A DNA stretch of 64,000 nucleotides, from the NCBI RefSeq assembly GCF_000282195.1, contig NZ_AKJT01000042.1, forward strand, positions 1 through 64,000. Direction: 5' to 3'. The DNA is from Pseudomonas sp. GM18 (GTDB taxonomy: Bacteria; Pseudomonadota; Gammaproteobacteria; Pseudomonadales; Pseudomonadaceae). Positions 57,461-64,000 of this stretch are shown piece by piece. Under the pieces are notes generated by a model, which worked only from the letters and a program-made list of their open reading frames with translations, made no database searches and was not told where the DNA came from. Position 1 is the first letter of the stretch, and each line of letters starts with the position of its first letter. Made by a program: the position numbers and the translations under genes.

Positions 57461-57616
57461 TATGAACAGGTCGCTTTCGGCTAACTTGCGAAAGAGGGGA
57501 GTAGGCACACTGGACTCAGCTGGCATCACGAAGGTTTGGTCACCCTCGCGCAACAGCTCCTCAACAGTACCCTCCTCAGCTCCGATCTTGTCACGGCTTG
57601 ATCGGGGTTTTTTTTG
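57461..57616 (+). ncRNA. Candidate small RNA with Rho-independent terminator
   Basis: A possible promoter TTGTCG-16-TATGAA (57439-57466) is followed by a CTTTCG/CGAAAG hairpin (57474-57494). An unstructured CU-rich stretch with CAGCTCCTC and CCCTCCTC comes next, and then the terminator CTCCGATC/GATCGGGG plus T8 (57580-57615). No open frame with a ribosome site lies inside. The transcript would be about 145 nt. The CTCCTC segments could pair with Shine-Dalgarno sequences. No transcript evidence is available, so this stays a prediction. Confidence 0.45.
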
Positions 57617-57618
57617 CG

Positions 57619-57731
57619 TTTTGAAAAGCAAAAGATCGCAGCCTGCGGCAGCTCCTACAGGGGTTGTGTACACCCCTGAAGTAACGGATTACTCGGTTCC
57701 TGTAGGAGCTGCCGCAGGCTGCGATCTTTTG
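57619..57731. repeat. REP-type inverted repeat (family A)
   Basis: Arms AAAAGCAAAAGATCGCAGCC and its complement with AGCTCCTACAGGG / TGTAGGAGCT, and a loop containing TGTGTACACC. It ends 5 bases before the hydroxylase stop codon. Confidence 0.87.
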
Positions 57732-57736
57732 GCGGT

Positions 57737-58900
57737 CTAGCGTTGCAACACCAAAATGCGCGACAGCAATTCATCCCGGTCGACATAGCAACCCTGGAAA
57801 TGCCGGGCACCGGTGGCGGGGTCGAAGGCGTTGCGGGCGTGGAGGGTGCGGCGGTTGTCGAAGCACCACAACTCGCCGGGGTTGAGCCGCGTCATCACCC
57901 GGAAACGCGTCTCGCGGGTCATCGCAATAAAGCGCCGGTAAGCGCGATACAGCCTGGGCATCTGCTCCACCGAAGTATCGAATGGCCCACGCAGAAAGTT
58001 CGCCATGCGGATTTCCGACACCTGCCCGAATGCATCCAGCGCGATGATCGGTGCCAGGCAGCGGTAGTCGCTGTGGCGGTCCTTGTTGCGGAACTCCACG
58101 GGGATTTCACACAAGGCTTGAAACGCCTCGGGATCCTCCTGGCGCAAGGCTTGGGCGATGGCAAACCCGTCGACGAAAATACTCTCGCCACCGTCGGCGT
58201 CATTCACCAGGCAATGCAGAAATTGCAGCCCCGGTTGCAACTCCCGGGTCGGCAAATCGCTGTGCAGTGGCAGGTTGAAGGCGGTGTAGGCATTGCTGTC
58301 GGCATCGGCCTTGGATTGCACGTTGAACAGCACGCCGAAATTGCTCTCGCGGATGAACGAAATCCGCTGGGCGATCAGCTTCAGCGAGCCCGGCTCGGTG
58401 GGCACGTCGCGCACTTGAGTCAGGCCGATATCGCGTACGGCCAGCAGCCATTGCAGCAAGGCGTCGTTGTTATCCATCAGGGCCTGGTATTCGAATACTG
58501 GTAGCTGCAAATCGCTGTGCCAGAGCCTGGCTTTCGGTTTGCCGGACTGACGTTCAGCGCGGGATTCATCGTCATAGGCGTGGGCCCGCAGCCAGCCCGG
58601 ATCGAAGCGACTGAGGTGGCCGTCCTGCCAATCGACGCACAGACAACCTTCGGCATCGACCGTGGCGTTTTCAGGCGTCAGATGCTCTGCGACATCGACG
58701 ATTTCCAGCACTTGCTCGCGGGTCACCGTGTAGACGCACAGTGGGCACGGGCAGTTGTCCCGCAGCCATTGATGATGAAAAGGGCTGATCCGACCGTCCG
58801 CCCACTTCACTTGAATGCGGTCCGCCAGGGTGTGCACGGCGGTCAACGCGCTGATCAACGGATAGGTGCGGAAATCGGCAAAAGCGGCGGCGGTGTTCAT
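57737..58900 (-). CDS. Gamma-butyrobetaine dioxygenase (hydroxylase)
   Basis: 387-residue Fe(II)/2-oxoglutarate dioxygenase that makes L-carnitine from gamma-butyrobetaine. The N-terminal zinc domain has WLRDNCPCPLC (C50, C52, C55). The catalytic domain has the HxD of LPLHSDLPTREL (about residue 213) and the distal His in RTLHARNAFDP (about 351), followed by the 2-oxoglutarate Arg region. The start MNTAAAFADF at 58900 is 13 bp after the thioesterase stop, so it is the last gene of caiX-cdhCAB-hydroxylase. This extends the carnitine pathway one step upstream. Confidence 0.92.
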   Translation of the reverse strand: MNTAAAFADFRTYPLISALTAVHTLADRIQVKWADGRISPFHHQWLRDNCPCPLCVYTVTREQVLEIVDVAEHLTPENATVDAEGCLCVDWQDGHLSRFDPGWLRAHAYDDESRAERQSGKPKARLWHSDLQLPVFEYQALMDNNDALLQWLLAVRDIGLTQVRDVPTEPGSLKLIAQRISFIRESNFGVLFNVQSKADADSNAYTAFNLPLHSDLPTRELQPGLQFLHCLVNDADGGESIFVDGFAIAQALRQEDPEAFQALCEIPVEFRNKDRHSDYRCLAPIIALDAFGQVSEIRMANFLRGPFDTSVEQMPRLYRAYRRFIAMTRETRFRVMTRLNPGELWCFDNRRTLHARNAFDPATGARHFQGCYVDRDELLSRILVLQR

Positions 58901-58913
58901 GGCGGGTTCCTTG

Positions 58914-59390
58914 TTATTTTTCGGGGGGTAATGCAATCACTCGGCCGATCCAGGCGGGTGCGGGCAAGTCGGTTTGTTCGGCGACAATGGCCTGCAGCTT
59001 GCTCAAGGTTTCTTCGCTGAACGGTGCGGATCGCGGTCCGGCGAGGTCAACGTGCAGCAGCATTTGTTCATTGCCCGCCAGCTCCTTGTCGCCGCCCACC
59101 AGATGCAGGCTGTGGTAGAGGTGCAGGCGCTTGCGGTCGTGGCCGATGATCTGGGTATGCACCTCGACGTCGGCATCGAGCTTCACTTCGTGCAGGTAAT
59201 TGAGGTGCAGTTCGAGGGTGAACAGCGAGTTGCCGCTGGCCTCGCGGTTGTTGCTGTCCATACCCAGCCGATCCATCAACGCGTCGGTGGCGTAGCTGAA
59301 AATCAACAGGTAGAAGGCATCGCGCAGATGGCCGTTGTAGTCGACCCAGTCGGGGATGATTCTGGTTTGGTAGGTGGTGAGGGGGGGCAT
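58914..59390 (-). CDS. cdhB: Betainyl-CoA thioesterase (CdhB)
   Basis: 158-residue hotdog-fold thioesterase: TRIIPDWVDYNGHLRDAFYLLIFSYATDALM holds the catalytic Asp of 4HBT-type enzymes. In the carnitine pathway CdhB releases glycine betaine from betainyl-CoA formed by CdhC. The start MPPLTTYQTR at 59390 has GGAG 6 nt upstream. A longer reading would include IVPTLCVGT, which is translated REP sequence. A REP palindrome separates it from cdhA. Confidence 0.9.
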   Translation of the reverse strand: MPPLTTYQTRIIPDWVDYNGHLRDAFYLLIFSYATDALMDRLGMDSNNREASGNSLFTLELHLNYLHEVKLDADVEVHTQIIGHDRKRLHLYHSLHLVGGDKELAGNEQMLLHVDLAGPRSAPFSEETLSKLQAIVAEQTDLPAPAWIGRVIALPPEK

Positions 59391-59417
59391 GATTCTCTCC
59401 AGGCATGAGCGGGGGAT

Positions 59418-59448
59418 GATCGTTCCCACGCAGAGCGTGGGAACGATC
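59418..59448. repeat. REP-type palindrome (family B) inside the carnitine operon
   Basis: 31-base hairpin GATCGTTCCCACGC-AGA-GCGTGGGAACGATC in the 77-bp gap between cdhA and cdhB. Confidence 0.9.
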
Positions 59449-59467
59449 AGACGATCTGTGCGAAGGG

Positions 59468-60433
59468 TTATTCGCTGAAGGCCATCCCATGCTTCTCTTT
59501 GGTGGTTTTCACCGCCTCCAGCACCGCCAGCAAGCAATCGTCACGATAGCGCTCCAGCGCCGAGATGCTGTGTTTGCCCAACTGATCGCTGGTGCCGTCC
59601 ACCACATCATCAATCAACTTGTCGGTCAGCTCCGGTGCTGGCAGATACGTCCAGGGCAACTGCAACGCCGGCCCGAACTGCGCCATGAAGTGCCGCATGC
59701 CGGCATCGCCACCCGCCAGGGTGTAAGTCAGGAAGGTACCCATGAACGACCAGCGCAGGCCTGCGCCAAAACGAATCGCGTCGTCGATTTCACCGGTGGT
59801 CGCCACGCCGTCGTTGACCAGGTGCAGCGCTTCACGCCACAACGCTTCGAGCAAACGGTCGGCGATGAAGCCCGGCACTTCCTTGCGCACATGCAGCGGA
59901 CGCATCCCCAGGGATTCATAGACTTTCATCGCCGCTTGCACCGCTTCTGGCGCGGTGTTCTTGCCGGCGACCACTTCCACCAACGGCAGCAGATAGACCG
60001 GGTTGAACGGGTGCCCGACCACGCAGCGCTCCGGGTGTGTCGAGTTCTCGTAAAACTCGCTCGGCAACAGTCCCGAGGTGCTGGACCCGATCAACGCATT
60101 GGGCTTGGCCGCCGCGCTGATTTTGCTGTGCAGCTCCAGTTTCAGCTCCAGACGCTCAGGGGCGCTCTCCTGAATGAAATCTGCGTCGCGAACGCATTCT
60201 TCGATGGTGGCGACAAAGCGCAGCCGATCCTGCGATGCGCCGGGTGCCAAGCCTTGTTTCTCCAGCGCGCCCCAGGCATTGGCGACACGTTTGCGCAGCG
60301 CCGCTTCGGCACCGGGCGCCGGGTCCCAGGCCACCACATCGAGGCCGTGGGCGAGGGCGCGGGACACCCAACCGCTGCCGATGACACCGCTGCCCAGTGC
60401 TGCGAAGGTTTTGATATCAGTGATAAAGCTCAT
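59468..60433 (-). CDS. cdhA: L-carnitine 3-dehydrogenase
   Basis: 321-residue NAD enzyme of the 3-hydroxyacyl-CoA dehydrogenase type that oxidises L-carnitine to 3-dehydrocarnitine. The NAD motif is [19 protein letters not shown] (glycines about 14-19). [34 protein letters not shown] and [17 protein letters not shown] carry the active-site His and Ser/Asn region. Its C-terminal dimer domain is standard. AGGAAG precedes the ATG at 60433. Length equals that of characterised Pseudomonas carnitine dehydrogenases. Confidence 0.94.
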   Translation of the reverse strand: MSFITDIKTFAALGSGVIGSGWVSRALAHGLDVVAWDPAPGAEAALRKRVANAWGALEKQGLAPGASQDRLRFVATIEECVRDADFIQESAPERLELKLELHSKISAAAKPNALIGSSTSGLLPSEFYENSTHPERCVVGHPFNPVYLLPLVEVVAGKNTAPEAVQAAMKVYESLGMRPLHVRKEVPGFIADRLLEALWREALHLVNDGVATTGEIDDAIRFGAGLRWSFMGTFLTYTLAGGDAGMRHFMAQFGPALQLPWTYLPAPELTDKLIDDVVDGTSDQLGKHSISALERYRDDCLLAVLEAVKTTKEKHGMAFSE

Positions 60434-60462
60434 GGCGACTTCCTGAATTAGGCTCAAAAAAA

Positions 60463-60554
60463 TGTGGGAGCGAGTCTGCACACGATGACTCCGGTACAAC
60501 CGATGCGTCTTCTGCGGCAGGACAACCGCCATCGCGAGCAGGCTCGCTCCCACA
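60463..60554. repeat. REP-type inverted repeat (TGTGGGAGCGAG family) inside the carnitine operon
   Basis: TGTGGGAGCGAGTCTGC and GCAGGCTCGCTCCCACA close an element with an inexact loop, filling most of the 141-bp cdhC-cdhA gap. The only copy of this family in the window. Confidence 0.87.
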
Positions 60555-60574
60555 GGGGGAAAGGGTGATTGGGG

Positions 60575-61462
60575 TCAGCCGCGCTTGGTCAGGCCCATTT
60601 TCTTGCGGCCTTCAGCCGGGGTCAGAACGCGGGCGCCGAGGCGGCTGAGGATTTCCGAGGCGCGTTCGACCAGTTGGCCGTTGGTCGCCAGTACGCCCTT
60701 GTCCAGCCACAGGTTGTCTTCCAGACCGACCCGCACGTTGCCACCGAGCAGCACGGCCTGTGCGGCCATTGGCATCTGCATGCGACCGATGCCGAACGCG
60801 GCCCAGACCGCGTCGGCCGGCAGGTTGTCGACCATGGCTTTCATGGTGGTGGTATCAGCCGGCGCGCCCCACGGGATGCCCAGGCACAGCTGGAACAACG
60901 GGTTATCCAGCAGGCCTTCCTTGATCATCTGCTTGGCGAACCACAGGTGACCGGTGTCGAAAATTTCCAGCTCAGGCTTAACGCCCAGCTCTTGAATTCG
61001 CTTCGCGCCGGCCCGGAGTTGCGCCGGGGTGGACACGTAAATGGTGTCGCCGTCGCCGAAGTTCAGGGTGCCGCAATCCAGGGTGCAGATTTCCGGCAGC
61101 AATTCTTCAACGTGGGCCAGACGGGTCAGCGGGCCGACCAGATCGGTGTTCGGGCCGAACTCCATCGGGTTCTCGCCTGCGCCGATTTCCAGATCGCCAC
61201 CCATGCCGGCGGTGAGGTTGACGATGATGTCGACGTCCGCCTCGCGGATGCGCTCCATCACTTCGCGGTACAGCGCCACGTCACGGCTGAACTTGCCGGT
61301 TTGCGGGTCGCGAACGTGGCAGTGGACCACGGTAGCGCCCGCCTTGGCGGCTTCCACGGCGGCCGCGGCAATTTGTTTCGGGGTGACCGGCACGTGTGGG
61401 CTCTTGGCGGTCGTGTCGCCAGCACCGGTGAGTGCGCAGGTGATGATGACGTCGTGGTTCAT
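60575..61462 (-). CDS. cdhC: 3-dehydrocarnitine:acetyl-CoA trimethylamine transferase (BKACE/DUF849)
   Basis: 295-residue BKACE TIM barrel with zinc ligands in VVHCHVRDP (H47, H49). It begins [25 protein letters not shown] and continues with [25 protein letters not shown] and [13 protein letters not shown], the last two completing the metal and CoA site. It exchanges acetyl-CoA with 3-dehydrocarnitine to give acetoacetate and betainyl-CoA. It lies between caiX (101 bp upstream) and cdhA. Confidence 0.94.
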   Translation of the reverse strand: MNHDVIITCALTGAGDTTAKSPHVPVTPKQIAAAAVEAAKAGATVVHCHVRDPQTGKFSRDVALYREVMERIREADVDIIVNLTAGMGGDLEIGAGENPMEFGPNTDLVGPLTRLAHVEELLPEICTLDCGTLNFGDGDTIYVSTPAQLRAGAKRIQELGVKPELEIFDTGHLWFAKQMIKEGLLDNPLFQLCLGIPWGAPADTTTMKAMVDNLPADAVWAAFGIGRMQMPMAAQAVLLGGNVRVGLEDNLWLDKGVLATNGQLVERASEILSRLGARVLTPAEGRKKMGLTKRG

Positions 61463-61563
61463 GAGGCGGTTTCCTTCAGACTTGAGTTTTTTTGACAGAG
61501 CTTGGGCGTGGCGATCCCGCTCGCAGCCCGCATCGGGCTGCGAATCGGTGGTTCATTTCGGTT

Positions 61564-62508
61564 CTATTTGCTGGTCAGCTTCAGGTTTTCAGCGGCCGGT
61601 TTGCCATCGAATGTGGTCACGCCTTCAAGCCAGCGTTGCTTGTCTTGCGGGTGATCCTTGAGCCACTGTTTGGCCGATTCGAAAGCGTCCTTGTGATCGA
61701 GCAGCGGCTGCATCATCCGGCTCTCGTCTTCGGCGGTGAACGTCAGGTTGCTCAGCAGGCGACCGACGTTCGGGCATTGCTGCGCGTAGTTTGGCGAGGT
61801 GACGGTCCAGACCGTGGCCATGCCTTCGTTCGGGCCGAGGGCGTCGTCGCTGCCGGTGAGGTAGGTCATCTTCACGTTGACGTTCATCGGGTGCGGCGCC
61901 CAGCCGAAGAACACCACGGCTTCCTTGCGGCGTACCGCACGATCCACTGCCGCCAGCATGCCGGCTTCGCTGGACTCGACCAGCTGGAACTTGCCGAGGC
62001 CGAACTGGTTCTTGGCGATCATTGCCTTGATCTGGGTATTGGCGCCCGAACCCGGTTCGATGCCGTAAATCTTGCCGCCCAGTTCTTTTTCAAACTTGGC
62101 GATGTCGGCGAAGGTTTTCAGGCCCTTGTCGGCAAGGTAAGTCGGTACCGCGAGGGTGGCGCGGGCGTCCTTGAGGCTTGGCGCTTCAAGCACTTTGACC
62201 TGCTTGGCATCGACAAACGGCGTGATGGTCTGCGTCATCAGCGGGTTCCAGTAGCCCAGGAACAAATCCAGGCGCTGGTCGCGAATGCCGGCAAAGACGA
62301 TTTGCTGGGAGGCGCTGGTTTGTTTGGTGCTGTAGCCGAGGCCGTCGAGCAGGACCTGGGTCATGGCGCTGGTGGCAATAACGTCGGTCCAGTTCACTAC
62401 GCCCATGCGCACGTTCTGGCACGACGCGGGTTCGGCCGCCATGACACTGGCGCTCAAGAAAGCGGTACCGCTGAGTGCAAGAACACAGCTGCTGATCAGT
62501 CGTTTCAT
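61564..62508 (-). CDS. caiX: Carnitine-binding periplasmic protein CaiX
   Basis: 314-residue precursor with signal peptide ending SASVMA. The OpuAC-type domain carries VRMGVVNWTDVIATSAMTQVLLDGLGY, LFLGYWNPLMTQ, GIEPGSGAN and VVFFGWAPHPMN, closely parallel to ChoX. It has no permease of its own here and in P. aeruginosa uses CbcWV. First gene of the carnitine operon; AGGA lies upstream of the ATG at 62508. Confidence 0.93.
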   Translation of the reverse strand: MKRLISSCVLALSGTAFLSASVMAAEPASCQNVRMGVVNWTDVIATSAMTQVLLDGLGYSTKQTSASQQIVFAGIRDQRLDLFLGYWNPLMTQTITPFVDAKQVKVLEAPSLKDARATLAVPTYLADKGLKTFADIAKFEKELGGKIYGIEPGSGANTQIKAMIAKNQFGLGKFQLVESSEAGMLAAVDRAVRRKEAVVFFGWAPHPMNVNVKMTYLTGSDDALGPNEGMATVWTVTSPNYAQQCPNVGRLLSNLTFTAEDESRMMQPLLDHKDAFESAKQWLKDHPQDKQRWLEGVTTFDGKPAAENLKLTSK

Positions 62509-62598
62509 GTCGGGGTTCCTCGGCAGGTCGTTTATTGTGGGTTCCGGTGTCTGATGCGCCGGTGATGCCAAGTTACGCAGCAAAGCCCCCGTGAAAAC

Positions 62599-62633
62599 GC
62601 ACTGCGGCGACCAGCTCTTGCACTGCGGCGACC
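62599..62633. promoter_or_regulatory. Probable CdhR operator: two 14-bp direct repeats, 21 bp apart
   Basis: GCACTGCGGCGACC occurs at 62599-62612 and again, identical, at 62620-62633. The 21-bp period is two helical turns, the spacing of AraC-type half-sites. It lies 91 bp upstream of caiX and 86 bp upstream of cdhR, so it can control both. Confidence 0.7.
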
Positions 62634-62718
62634 TGCGCACTTGAATGCTGCTGGCAAGTGGCGTATCAACGTCCACACGCTTCCCGCCCTCTCGTTACCC
62701 GCCAACCGAGTGCGCTCC

Positions 62719-63666
62719 ATGTCCCAGGATTTCTACTTCTTGTTGATGCCGGGTTTTTCGGCGATCGGTTTTATCTCGGCCATCGAGCCGCTGCGGGTCG
62801 CCAATCGCTTTCGCGGCGAGTTGTACCGCTGGCATGTATTGAGTGCCGATGGCGGGGCGGTGCTGGCCAGTAACGGTATGTCGGTCAACGCCGATGCGGC
62901 GCTGGAGCCGCTGAAGAAAGGGGCGACCCTGTTGGTAGTCGCCGGTTTCGAACCGCTGAAGTTCGCCACCCAGGCCCTGGAACACTGGTTGCGCCGCCTG
63001 GACAACGAAGGCGTGACCCTCGGCGCCATCGACACCGGCAGCTTCATCCTCGCCGAAGCCGGCTTGCTCGACGGTCATCGCCTGACCCTGCACTGGGAAG
63101 CCATCGACGCCTTCAAGGAATCTTATCCACAGCTGAGCGTCACCCAGGAACTGTTCGAAATCGACCGTCGGCGTATCACCTCTGCCGGCGGTACCGCCTC
63201 TATTGATCTGATGCTCGACCTCATCGGTCAGGCCCATGGCCCGGAACTGGCGATTCAGGTCAGCGAACAATTCGTACTCGGGCGCATCCGCCCGCGCAAA
63301 GACCACCAGCGCATGGAAGTCGCCACGCGGTATGGCATCAGCAACAAGAAACTGGTGCATGTCATTGGGGAGATGGAGCAGCACAGCGAACCGCCGCTCA
63401 GCACTTTGGAGCTGGCGGAATCGATCAAAGTGACCCGGCGTCAGCTAGAGCGCCTGTTTCGCCTGCACCTGAACGACACGCCGAGCAATTTCTATCTGCG
63501 GTTGCGGCTGGAAAAGGCGCGGCAACTGCTGCGCCAGACGGACATGAGTGTGTTGGAAGTGAGCATTGCTTGTGGGTTTGAATCGCCGTCGTATTTCACC
63601 CGTAGTTATCGGGCGAGGTTTGAGCGGTGCCCGCGGGAGGATCGCCGACAAAGCCAGAAGGCCTGA
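62719..63666 (+). CDS. cdhR: CdhR, carnitine-responsive AraC-family activator
   Basis: 315 residues: N-terminal DJ-1/PfpI-like domain (FLLMPGFSAIGFISAIEPLRVANRF, GAIDTGSFILAEAGLL) and C-terminal AraC domain (LELAESIKVTRRQLERLFRLHL, VLEVSIACGFESPSYFTRSYRARF). It is a paralogue of GbdR at 55870. The start MSQDFYFLLMPG at 62719 is the standard N-terminus; a longer open frame reaches 62641 and crosses the divergent promoter. In P. aeruginosa CdhR activates the caiX-cdhCAB operon in response to carnitine. Confidence 0.93.
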   Translation: MSQDFYFLLMPGFSAIGFISAIEPLRVANRFRGELYRWHVLSADGGAVLASNGMSVNADAALEPLKKGATLLVVAGFEPLKFATQALEHWLRRLDNEGVTLGAIDTGSFILAEAGLLDGHRLTLHWEAIDAFKESYPQLSVTQELFEIDRRRITSAGGTASIDLMLDLIGQAHGPELAIQVSEQFVLGRIRPRKDHQRMEVATRYGISNKKLVHVIGEMEQHSEPPLSTLELAESIKVTRRQLERLFRLHLNDTPSNFYLRLRLEKARQLLRQTDMSVLEVSIACGFESPSYFTRSYRARFERCPREDRRQSQKA

Positions 63667-63693
63667 AATCGACCTCCTACAGGATTTGTGTCG

Positions 63694-64000
63694 TTACTTC
63701 TTCATCAGTGCCGAGCAGGCTGCTTTGTAAGCCTCATGCTGATACTTGTTCAGCGTACCCGGCAGTTCAAAGTCGAACTTCTTGTGCTGCGCATTGATCG
63801 TCTGCGGCGACAGCAGCACCACCTCGCAATTTTCCAGCAACTGGAAAACCCCTTCGATCTTGAATGTGGTCGGCCCACCGGCGAACTCGCCTTTCTTGCT
63901 GCGCTTCTTGATCGCGATCCGGTCGATTGAATTCTCGCGAACAAACGATGCGACCTGAGCGGCAAAGACTTTGACGTTGGCGGCTTCGTCGTCATCGTCG
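63694..64000 (-). CDS. DUF3010 family protein, 5' end outside the window
   Basis: The visible 101 C-terminal residues read DDDEAANVKVFAAQVASFV, then RIAIKKRSKKGEFAGGPTTF, then LLENCEVVLLSPQTINAQ and a C-terminus YQHEAYKAACSALMKK. This matches the C-terminal part of DUF3010 proteins (about 140 residues), of unknown function. The start codon lies beyond 64000. Confidence 0.78.
   Translation of the reverse strand, partial: DDDDEAANVKVFAAQVASFVRENSIDRIAIKKRSKKGEFAGGPTTFKIEGVFQLLENCEVVLLSPQTINAQHKKFDFELPGTLNKYQHEAYKAACSALMKK

Noticed and set aside
57380..57673. 97-codon minus-strand open frame between the hydroxylase and the small gene
   Set aside because: Its N-terminus (AAAGCDLL) is translated REP sequence and there is no ribosome site; the plus-strand terminator fits an sRNA better.

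Overview
The window reads as a chromosomal segment of a Pseudomonas, most probably of the P. fluorescens group. The support is gene content and order (bioA / amine oxidase / b561 / YceI; metK-regulator / tkt / epd / pgk / fba; betABI-betT-choXWV-sdaB-gbdR-carnitine block, as I remember them from P. aeruginosa), high GC with NNC/NNG codons, and many copies of several REP-type inverted-repeat families common in that group. No rRNA, tRNA, IS element, prophage or CRISPR array was seen. Genes are packed on both strands. Both window edges cut a gene: bioA on the left and a DUF3010 gene on the right.

Left part (1-16900): bioA (partial); a secreted FAD amine oxidase with a long Ala/Pro/Lys tail; a lower-GC beta-propeller gene; a cytochrome b561/YceI pair; the DEAD-box helicase rhlE; an orphan family-3 solute-binding protein; and metF and ahcY. 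The ahcY leader carries a recognisable SAH riboswitch. Then follow an acyl-CoA thioesterase, two small-molecule transporters, a MAPEG protein, mltA, a lipoprotein c-type cytochrome and a DUF1090 protein.

Middle part (16900-43800): ligB and metK. metK lies 18 bp downstream of an ArsR/methyltransferase fusion regulator, with a perfect palindrome between the regulator and the divergent tkt. The central carbon cluster tkt-epd-pgk-(two lipoproteins)-fba follows. Next come a DUF6124 gene with a strikingly structured upstream region, a PL7 alginate lyase, a REC-PAS-GGDEF-EAL protein, a YgjP-type metallopeptidase, a small winged-helix protein, an ElaA acetyltransferase, a second orphan solute-binding protein, yccS, an HI0933-type flavoprotein, dbpA, an MdtD-like exporter and a two-gene TldD/TldE-like protease.

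Right part (43900-64000): a nearly complete quaternary-amine catabolic island. BetT and ChoXWV import choline. BetA and BetB oxidise it to glycine betaine under BetI. A gamma-butyrobetaine hydroxylase, CdhA, CdhC and CdhB convert gamma-butyrobetaine and carnitine to glycine betaine, with CaiX as the carnitine-binding protein. SdaB deaminates the serine formed downstream. GbdR and CdhR, both DJ-1/PfpI-AraC proteins, are the regulators. The demethylation genes (gbcAB, dgc, sox) are not in this window.

No wholly new system is evident. The most promising leads are: the multi-hairpin region upstream of the DUF6124 gene; a candidate sRNA with anti-Shine-Dalgarno CU-rich segments near 57.5 kb; the two 14-bp direct repeats exactly 21 bp apart in the caiX/cdhR intergenic region; the ArsR-methyltransferase regulator with its palindrome; and a terminator-like hairpin inside the betT leader.
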